Under the pieces are notes generated by a model. It did not search any database. It worked only from the letters and a program-made list of their open reading frames with translations, and was not told where the DNA came from. The translations under genes and the position numbers were made by a program. A DNA stretch of 7,019 nt from Oligosphaeraceae bacterium (GTDB lineage: Bacteria; Verrucomicrobiota; Lentisphaeria; Oligosphaerales; Oligosphaeraceae): the NCBI GenBank assembly GCA_012515455.1, contig JAAYYJ010000125.1, positions 1 to 7,019 on the forward strand. Direction: 5' to 3'. How positions within the stretch are numbered: the stretch's first letter is position 1; the number at the start of each line of letters is the position of its first letter. Positions 1 to 4,997 of the stretch are shown here, piece after piece.

Positions 1-565
1 ACAGCTGCCCCTCCTCATTCTCGAGATCAGGGGAGTAGACGCAGAAAATCGGGCGCTTCTTTTCGTCCATGGCGGCAGTGAAGGCCTTCAGCCAGACAGC
101 GCCGGGGCGGTCGGTCTGGTTCAGACCATACGCGCATTGCTGCCATTCTGATGAGCCGATGCCCAGCATCGCCCCCATCAGCTCGTCGGAATACGACCAG
201 CTGCGCCCGACCCAGATATTGGCGCCCACGCCCTGAGTGGCGTAGTACTGCTGCGCCCGGGCCGCAGTGCGGGCACCGTAGACGATCTCCGGGGCCACCA
301 CCACCCGGATCGGCGAGCCGTCGGGCTGTCGCACATTCTGCAGCAGCAGGTCGTAGACCTTCTCCACCATCGCCCAGGTCCGGGCCAGGTTGTCCTCATA
401 TGCACCGCGGCGACCGTCGGAAACCGGGGTGATGGCAATGGTCGGGACCTGACCCAGAATCGTACGCTCGGGCTCCAGGAAGGACCGGGCCGTCTGGGAG
501 AGTTGCGCGAAATCGGGCCGATCCTGGCTGCAAGTGCTTGATTTACAAATATTCTTCTTGGCCAT
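1..565 (-). CDS. fucI: L-fucose isomerase, N-terminal 188 residues (gene continues past left edge)
   Basis: The frame is open from the ATG at 563-565 to the window edge with no stop. L-fucose isomerase is a cytoplasmic Mn-dependent ketol isomerase that converts L-fucose to L-fuculose (and D-arabinose to D-ribulose), the first step of fucose catabolism. I recognise it by resemblance to remembered E. coli FucI. PVSDGRRGAYED (residues 47-58) matches the PVIDGRR segment near the FucI N terminus. WSYSDELM (123-130) sits where FucI has its WCYGSET segment. YGLNQTDRPGAVWLKA (146-161) matches the FucI stretch containing N-x-T-E-R-P-G-A-V. The C-terminal metal-binding and catalytic part lies outside the window; E. 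coli FucI is about 590 residues. A GAGGA ribosome binding site lies 8 nt before the ATG. About 40 residues precede the conserved core, more than in E. coli. It follows the transporter gene after a 158-nt gap. The isomerase fold is confident. Fucose rather than D-arabinose or a related sugar as the true substrate is less certain. Confidence 0.87.
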   Translation of the reverse strand, partial: MAKKNICKSSTCSQDRPDFAQLSQTARSFLEPERTILGQVPTIAITPVSDGRRGAYEDNLARTWAMVEKVYDLLLQNVRQPDGSPIRVVVAPEIVYGARTAARAQQYYATQGVGANIWVGRSWSYSDELMGAMLGIGSSEWQQCAYGLNQTDRPGAVWLKAFTAAMDEKKRPIFCVYSPDLENEEGQL

Positions 566-630
566 AGCAAGCGTCCTCTGTTTGTTCTTTAACGATAATC
601 AGAACCGACAAAACATTCTTAAAAGATAAC

Positions 631-642
631 TCCTGTTCAGGA
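631..642. promoter_or_regulatory. Short inverted repeat in fucI leader, possible operator
   Basis: TCCTG-TT-CAGGA is a perfect 5-bp inverted repeat with a 2-nt centre. It lies in the AT-richer stretch 541-660 just upstream of the fucose isomerase gene. Its size and symmetry suit a dimeric regulator half-site pair, and a two-base loop makes an RNA hairpin unlikely. No regulator gene is visible and no clear -35/-10 pair could be assigned around it, so the regulatory role is a guess. Confidence 0.25.
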
Positions 643-660
643 AAAGGCAAATCAAAGACC

Positions 661-697
661 GGACCGGGAAAGGCCGGTGCCAGGCACCAGGCGGTCC
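661..697 (-). terminator. Imperfect hairpin between transporter and fucI, possible weak terminator or attenuator
   Basis: GGACCG (661-666) pairs with CGGTCC (692-697), and inside it GGTGC (676-680) pairs with GCACC (684-688) around a 3-nt loop. Read on the minus strand, the outer stem is followed by GGTCTTTGATTT, a poor and interrupted U-run. It lies 27 nt after the transporter stop and about 95 nt before the fucI start. It could partly terminate or stabilise the upstream message. The weak U-run keeps confidence low. Confidence 0.3.
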
Positions 698-723
698 TGC
701 CGCAGGCGCAGGCGCTGCTGCTC

Positions 724-1581
724 TCAGCCCAGCACCAGCAAGGCGATGGCCAGGCAGCCGCAGGCCAGGGCAAAAATCTTGCGTTTGCTGACCTTCTCGC
801 CCAAAAAGATCGCTCCCAGGGCGAAGGTCAGCAGGAAGCTCATCTGGGCGATGGGCAGCACGATGGTGGCCGCGCCGTCGCTGTGATTTAGCATCCCGGC
901 CATGAAAAACACAATCAGGGTGACCAGTACGCCGGACAGCAGCCCGTATGTGAGCACGCCGCGGTCGCGCCAGGCGAGCTTCTTCTCCCGCCAGAGTGCG
1001 TAAAGCAGCCCGCCGGCGATCCACATCCCGGCATTGATCAAGGTGACCATATTCTTGTCTGCCCCGTGGGTGAAGGCGTATTTGTAGGACAAGCCCATGC
1101 CGGCCCGCAAGGCGGCGGCGATCAGCACCAGCTGGAATCCCAGCACTGCCCGGGAGTTCACCCGCAGGTGCAGTTCATCGCGTCCCGGCATGAAGGCCAG
1201 GATGGCCAGCAGAGACGAGAGGATGCCCAGGATTTGCAGCGGCCCCAGGGTCTCGCCCAGCAGCAGCACCGCGCCGACTACCACCAGGACCAGATTCAAA
1301 CGATAGATGGTGGAACAGAGTCCTGCGCTCTGCATCCCCATGGCCTCAATCAGCAGGATGTTCCCCGCGACCGAAAAGAAGCCGGAAATCAAGCCCCAGA
1401 AGATGGTCGGCAGAATTCTGTTTTCGGCCGAGAACGGCAGCCAGAAGGTCAAGGCCAGCCAGCACACCCCAATCAGGAATACGAAGGTGCCCCGCGAACG
1501 GACCCGGTTGGCGAACATCTTGAAGACAAAATCATTCAAGGCGGAAAAAAACAGACAGCTGAAGGCAAAAATAATGGCCAT
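724..1581 (-). CDS. DMT-superfamily (EamA-like) transporter, candidate sugar permease
   Basis: This 285-residue, very hydrophobic inner-membrane protein has about ten predicted membrane segments and the two-repeat layout of the drug/metabolite transporter superfamily: repeat one about residues 1-130, repeat two about 147-285. Each repeat ends with the family's characteristic G-E followed by a hydrophobic helix: LLLGETLGPLQILGI (106-120) and IFLGEKVSKRKIFALACG (258-275). The second copy runs to the C terminus. Charged loops such as YALWREKKLAWRDRG (194-208) separate the helices. The start ATG (1579-1581) has AGGAAG 6 nt upstream. The gene directly precedes fucose isomerase, and the superfamily includes the L-rhamnose carrier RhaT, so import of L-fucose or a related deoxy sugar is plausible. 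That substrate is inference from context only; EamA proteins also export amino acids and metabolites. Its leader is unusual because a palindromic element ends exactly at its ribosome binding site. Confidence 0.85.
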   Translation of the reverse strand: MAIIFAFSCLFFSALNDFVFKMFANRVRSRGTFVFLIGVCWLALTFWLPFSAENRILPTIFWGLISGFFSVAGNILLIEAMGMQSAGLCSTIYRLNLVLVVVGAVLLLGETLGPLQILGILSSLLAILAFMPGRDELHLRVNSRAVLGFQLVLIAAALRAGMGLSYKYAFTHGADKNMVTLINAGMWIAGGLLYALWREKKLAWRDRGVLTYGLLSGVLVTLIVFFMAGMLNHSDGAATIVLPIAQMSFLLTFALGAIFLGEKVSKRKIFALACGCLAIALLVLG

Positions 1582-1586
1582 GGATA

Positions 1587-1592
1587 CTTCCT
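1587..1592 (-). promoter_or_regulatory. Ribosome binding site of the DMT transporter, abutting a repeat element
   Basis: On the minus strand this reads AGGAAG, spaced 6 nt from the ATG at 1579-1581, which fixes that start. Its first base (1592) is also the last base of the left inverted repeat of the element at 1592-1749. Transcripts from the psd side must therefore pass through the element, and the GCCCC-GCA-GGGGC hairpin lies immediately upstream of the site. Confidence 0.6.
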
Positions 1593-1749
1593 ATGTCATG
1601 CCCCTGCGGGGCTGATTAAATCAATGAATGCCAGCAAATGCCGGGTTAAAATGGATGGTAGACGTCGGGCCAATGTAGGTTGCTTGGTGGGGTTGGATTG
1701 CGGCTGTGACAGGGAGTGCGGGAGCAGGTTCCCGCAGGGGCGTGACATA
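1592..1749. repeat. Palindromic element with 19-bp inverted terminal repeats (REP/MITE-like)
   Basis: CCCGCAGGGGCRTGACATA occurs on the plus strand at 1731-1749 (R is G) and on the minus strand at 1592-1610 (R is A). The two 19-bp copies match at 18 positions and point outward, so the element is about 158 bp with no room for a transposase. Each copy has its own small palindrome: GCCCC-GCA-GGGGC at 1600-1612 and CCC-GCA-GGG at 1731-1739. A further hairpin, TGCGGGA (1717-1723) with TCCCGCA (1730-1736), overlaps the right copy. No convincing target duplication is seen; only CC is shared outside the ends. The element fills nearly the whole 197-nt psd-to-transporter gap. I recall similar CCCCGNAGGGGC motifs as dispersed intergenic repeats in Planctomycetes, Verrucomicrobia and Bacteroidetes, but this is memory, not a search. 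Confidence 0.6.
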
Positions 1750-1777
1750 CCAGCCCAGGGGTTCGGAGTCCGGGGAT

Positions 1778-2680
1778 TCAGGCGCACGGTCCGGCGATGC
1801 TCTCTCCCATGCGGATCAGGCATTCGCGCCCCTTGGCGCTGTGCTCCAGCAGGTCCTGGTCGAAGCGCCAGCGGCCCGGCTCCAGGAGCAGGATAATGGT
1901 CGAGCCCCCGAAGGCGAAGAAGCCCTTCTCCTGCCCGCGCTGGAATTCACTGCCGCTGAAAGTCTGCTGGATGGATGCCACCCCGAAGGCGCCGACCTCG
2001 ATGAACGCGGCCAGCCCCCCCGGGCCGAAATCCAGCATCGAGACCACGCGCAGGTTCTCGCTGAAGACCTGGATTCTGGTCGCGAGGGCCAGCGGATGCA
2101 CGGAGTGGTATTTGCCGCGCAGGCGCCAGCTGCGCAGCATCCGGCCGTCGGCCGGGAAATGATAGCGGTGGTAATCGGCGGGGCAGAGCCGGAAGACCGC
2201 CAGCGCGCCGGTGCGGAAACGCGGTGCGAATTCGGCCCCCGGCGGGCCCAGCAGTTCCTCCACGCTGAAGGAAGCGCCCTTAACCGGGATGCACTGCCCG
2301 TCTTGCAGTTCTGGCCAGAACAGCGCCCGGCTGTCGGCGGGCGAGAGCAGCCGCCGGGGGTCAGGATCAAGCGGGCGCGCGCCGGCCTGCAGATGTCGGC
2401 AGAAAAATTCATTGAAGGTCTGGAAGCCCGCGGCCGGAACCTCGACCTCGCTCAGGTCAATGCCGAGCTGCTTGACCGCCGGCGCAATCCGGCCCCGGGA
2501 GAAGCGCGAATCCGCGAAGCATCCCAGCAGGCGGGAGCACAGCGAGCAGCCAAACAGCGGCCAGCGCAGCAGCCCCCGCCAGCACGACTGGTAGGCCAGG
2601 CGCAGCATCCGGTCACCCAGGATGATCTCCTGCTCCAGCCGGCCCTGCCGGCGGTCGTAAAACCAGGTCTCTTCTGCCAT
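1778..2680 (-). CDS. psd: Phosphatidylserine decarboxylase proenzyme (type II-like)
   Basis: The enzyme decarboxylates phosphatidylserine to phosphatidylethanolamine at the inner membrane using a self-made pyruvoyl group. The 300-residue length suits the longer (type II) class. The conserved segments appear in order: TFNEFFCR (88-95), AGARPLDPDP (99-108), SPADS with the candidate catalytic Asp116, KGASFSVEELLG (134-145), YHRYHFPADG (170-179) with the catalytic-type His174, KYHSVHP (190-196), and the self-cleavage site FGGST at 257-261. Cleavage before Ser260 would give a 259-residue beta chain and a 41-residue alpha chain carrying the pyruvoyl. GGST replaces the LGST of E. coli, as I recall for type II enzymes, so it should be active. 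All three residues of the Asp-His-Ser set are present. The start ATG has only a weak AGAG about 11 nt upstream. It lies 40 nt after the endonuclease-like gene but shares no function with it; no phosphatidylserine synthase gene is in view. Confidence 0.93.
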   Translation of the reverse strand: MAEETWFYDRRQGRLEQEIILGDRMLRLAYQSCWRGLLRWPLFGCSLCSRLLGCFADSRFSRGRIAPAVKQLGIDLSEVEVPAAGFQTFNEFFCRHLQAGARPLDPDPRRLLSPADSRALFWPELQDGQCIPVKGASFSVEELLGPPGAEFAPRFRTGALAVFRLCPADYHRYHFPADGRMLRSWRLRGKYHSVHPLALATRIQVFSENLRVVSMLDFGPGGLAAFIEVGAFGVASIQQTFSGSEFQRGQEKGFFAFGGSTIILLLEPGRWRFDQDLLEHSAKGRECLIRMGESIAGPCA

Positions 2681-2720
2681 AATTTAGCACTCTGTAAGGT
2701 GAATGGACGGATCGGAAAGA

Positions 2721-3836
2721 CTATTTGACCAGAAACAGCGCATCAGTCAGAACGTGATAATGCTGTTGTGCAAAGGAAAAATCTAATGGCATAATTCGTT
2801 GCCCCAGTTCCTGTAAACACGCATCCAGGTATGCATTAATCTGAGGTCGAATCCAGGCGATATTGCGTTTGAGTTCCCAAGAGCGACTAAAGTCCTCCGA
2901 GTCAACCAATATCAAAAACAGACGATTCTCGGCGCCAAAACGCCTTTCGCCCTGATGCTCGTACAGCCAGCGCAGGAGCGGTTGCGGATTTTGTTGAGTC
3001 TGGGCGAGAATCTCACGTCGCTGGGTGCTGAGAGTCCGCAAAACTTCACTGCCACCCTGCTCAGGGAGATCTTTCAGGCGGGCAGTGATCTGCTGCAATT
3101 GGCCAGCTTCAGACTGCTGAGAATCAAACCGTAATGACAATCGCCGTGCCTGTTGTTTCAAGTAGGTTATTTCCGGTGGCAGGCCGCGCTGCTGCCGACA
3201 TAGTTTCATGAACTCACTGGGGAAATAGGTGATTTTCAAATCAAAGGGAATATTCGCGAGAAAAAAATCCACTCCCTTGATTTGTCCAACCGTGGGCAGT
3301 ACGCCTGGATGAGCCTTGAAGATATGCTCAATGACTATAGAGCTCCAATGATTGTACCAGCTGTTCAGCAAGTACCCGCGGACAGCCTGTTTGATGTCCG
3401 TGTCCAGGTTGCGACATAATTCGTCATAAGTGTAAAACGGATGCTTAATGTACTTGGTTACCAGGAATCTGTCCAGTGAATTCTGATAATCGCCGCCCCA
3501 AGCATAATACTGCAGTTTGTACAATTCAGCGATAATTGCTTCTTCATCAAGCATACGAAGCTGTACCGCGTGCTGGTGCCGCAGAAATGCATCCAGAAGA
3601 GCATGGCCGCGGGGAACATCGGTCTTGAACATAGTGAATATGGCGCGAAATTTATCCTTGAGGGGCCGGTCGGACAAAGTCAGGCCGGACTGCTGCGCAA
3701 ATCCCTGGATACAATCGCTGCGCATGATGCTCTTAAGCTTCAGCCAGAGCGTCCCGAGACCGTTGTCGGAGAAAACCTGCATTGACTGCTGGTTGAAGGC
3801 ACTCTGAAAAGCATTGAAATCATCAATCATGAGCAT
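2721..3836 (-). CDS. Probable restriction endonuclease, PD-(D/E)xK type, family not recognised
   Basis: The protein is 371 residues long from the ATG at 3834-3836. The centre carries a plausible PD-(D/E)xK nuclease core: Glu170 in an E-H-I-F helix, Asp190 in KGVDFF, then a short strand and Asp199-Leu-Lys201 in IPFDLKITYFP. The D-x8-D-L-K spacing and flanking hydrophobic strands fit a Mg-dependent DNA-cleaving site. The N-terminal 150 residues and the Arg/Gln-rich helical stretch about 205-290 match nothing I recognise. The main functional evidence is context: the gene overlaps a DNA adenine methyltransferase by one base (TGATG), as in type II restriction-modification operons. Start choice is open. 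A TTG at 3839 and ATGs at 3836 and 3830 are in frame, and AGGA lies 9 nt before the ATG at 3830, so 369 residues is equally possible. Translational coupling to the methylase is likely. GC is much lower than in psd next door. Confidence 0.7.
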   Translation of the reverse strand: MLMIDDFNAFQSAFNQQSMQVFSDNGLGTLWLKLKSIMRSDCIQGFAQQSGLTLSDRPLKDKFRAIFTMFKTDVPRGHALLDAFLRHQHAVQLRMLDEEAIIAELYKLQYYAWGGDYQNSLDRFLVTKYIKHPFYTYDELCRNLDTDIKQAVRGYLLNSWYNHWSSIVIEHIFKAHPGVLPTVGQIKGVDFFLANIPFDLKITYFPSEFMKLCRQQRGLPPEITYLKQQARRLSLRFDSQQSEAGQLQQITARLKDLPEQGGSEVLRTLSTQRREILAQTQQNPQPLLRWLYEHQGERRFGAENRLFLILVDSEDFSRSWELKRNIAWIRPQINAYLDACLQELGQRIMPLDFSFAQQHYHVLTDALFLVK

Positions 3837-4891
3837 CAATCCTGGCTGGCAATAATTGCGACCTCGTGACAGCCCGCCACGCTGCCCCGGCCCCCGCGAC
3901 CATTCAAGTACTCCTTGCGTTCAACCCTGAAGGAGCGATGGACCGCAATCATCTCGCAGAGGGTCTGGATATCGGGATAACTGCGATCGTTGTAGCTGAT
4001 CAGCCAATGGGGAATATGAGCAGAGAGAGCAAACAACCGCTGCAAGGAAACGATGACTTCGCTTTTTTTGTCGAAACCGCTGTGGCGCTTGGGAGAATAG
4101 CGCCGGTTCCCGTTGATGAATTCCTTGTCCTTCCAGTACATGGAATTTGTCTCCAGCAGATGGTAGAAGCTCTGGTAATCAGCGTGGCTGTTGCAGTAGG
4201 GTGGATCGAGGTAGAGCAAGTCCACGTCCCGCAGTCGGGGCAGCAACTCCAAAGCATCAAGATTGCAGCTGCAGTTCTCCTGTCCATTGGCAAACACCGC
4301 CTGGTTGTATTGCGGCAGGAGGTCGGCCATAATCTCCTGCACGGGGCGTATCAGGCTGCGGTTGCGCTTGATGCGTTCGGGATCATGGGCATAATTCAAG
4401 GCTTGCTGATGGGCAAAGTGCCCCATGGTGACCTTGCGAGTCAAGCTGCGATTCAAGATGGACAGGGACAGGGCGCGTTTGTATTCATTGCCCAATCGGT
4501 CGATATTTCCGCGAATTGCATCAATCGCCTGGCACTGATCACGCGTGAAAAAAACCTCCGCATAAGTGCTCTCTATTAAATTATAGTAGCCGGGATCGGG
4601 GTTCGGCTGCATCAGCGATTCCCAGTCCTGCTGATTCAAGGTGTGGTTCTGGTTGGCGATTAGAGCCAGGCCAATCTGGTGGTTGAAATTAAGGAAGTCA
4701 TTGGTAATGACCTTGAAACCGAGTTGCTTGAACAGGAAAGCCATGGATTGCGAACCAGCGAAAGCGTCGCAGACCACCCGGATGTCCCGGGGAATGAACT
4801 GCTGCAGCCAGGAGCGTAACAGATGCTTCGCGCCTAAATACTGCGGCAGCGGGAAATGATGTTCAAAGAATTGATATTCGGAAAATAACAT
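3836..4891 (-). CDS. DNA N6-adenine methyltransferase, D12 class
   Basis: This 351-residue enzyme would transfer a methyl group from S-adenosylmethionine to adenine N6 in a specific DNA site. Motifs run in the D12 (Dam-like, alpha) order: PQYLGAK (16-22), the SAM-binding CDAFAGSQS (41-49), the acidic strand ITNDF (62-66), then a target-recognition region about 90-220, and the catalytic LYLDPPY (226-232) with the DPPY typical of N6-adenine and N4-cytosine enzymes. ISYNDRS (298-304) and the Gly-rich LNGRGGRG (329-336) follow. Length is somewhat above Dam (about 280). The stop TGA shares its last base with the ATG of the endonuclease-like gene, so the two form an operon with methylase first, an order that would protect host DNA before cleavage activity builds up. 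No clear ribosome binding site precedes the ATG at 4889-4891, hinting at a leaderless or weakly translated message. The recognition sequence cannot be read from the protein. Confidence 0.92.
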   Translation of the reverse strand: MLFSEYQFFEHHFPLPQYLGAKHLLRSWLQQFIPRDIRVVCDAFAGSQSMAFLFKQLGFKVITNDFLNFNHQIGLALIANQNHTLNQQDWESLMQPNPDPGYYNLIESTYAEVFFTRDQCQAIDAIRGNIDRLGNEYKRALSLSILNRSLTRKVTMGHFAHQQALNYAHDPERIKRNRSLIRPVQEIMADLLPQYNQAVFANGQENCSCNLDALELLPRLRDVDLLYLDPPYCNSHADYQSFYHLLETNSMYWKDKEFINGNRRYSPKRHSGFDKKSEVIVSLQRLFALSAHIPHWLISYNDRSYPDIQTLCEMIAVHRSFRVERKEYLNGRGGRGSVAGCHEVAIIASQD

Positions 4892-4925
4892 GTCGCAGGT
4901 TGGCAGTGTGCTTAAGCAGCGATTG

Positions 4926-4967
4926 TCCCCGGGAGGTGAAATTCAGCCTTCCGATACTCCCGGGAGT
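4926..4967. repeat. Paired CCCGGGAG palindromes upstream of the methylase gene
   Basis: ACTCCCGGGAGT (4956-4967) is a perfect 12-bp palindrome, and TCCCCGGGAGG (4926-4936) repeats its core about 31 bp away. Both lie in the 106-nt gap between the oxidoreductase stop and the methylase start. A third small palindrome, GCTTAAGC, is at 4910-4917. Two like-cored sites in front of a restriction-modification operon suit binding of a regulator or of the methylase itself, but no controller gene is present. No U-run follows on the minus strand, so this is not an intrinsic terminator for the oxidoreductase gene. Confidence 0.35.
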
Positions 4968-4997
4968 GGTATTGCGCGGGCGGGAGCAACGGGCAGC

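Noticed and set aside
178..570. 130-codon minus-strand frame near the left edge
   Set aside because: It overlaps the fucose isomerase in another frame and is Arg/Ser/Pro/Trp-rich. The isomerase frame matches a known family and has the ribosome binding site.
1592..1749. Riboswitch or small RNA in the psd-transporter gap
   Set aside because: The structure is explained by two inverted copies of one 19-mer and their internal palindromes. No riboswitch core that I recognise is present.
1706..2728. 340-codon open frame on the plus strand
   Set aside because: It is antisense to psd, which has all its catalytic motifs. The product is low in complexity (Ala, Glu, Gln, Arg) with no recognisable fold.
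3866..4579. 237-codon plus-strand frame with a fairly normal amino acid mix
   Set aside because: It is opposite the methylase, which has clear SAM-binding and DPPY motifs. I recognise no domain in it and no ribosome binding site supports its start.
4892..4997. Controller (C-box) operator or intrinsic terminator upstream of the methylase
   Set aside because: No controller-protein gene is present, the palindromes do not clearly match the C-box pattern I know, and no U-run follows any stem on the minus strand. I kept only the palindromes themselves as a low-confidence feature.
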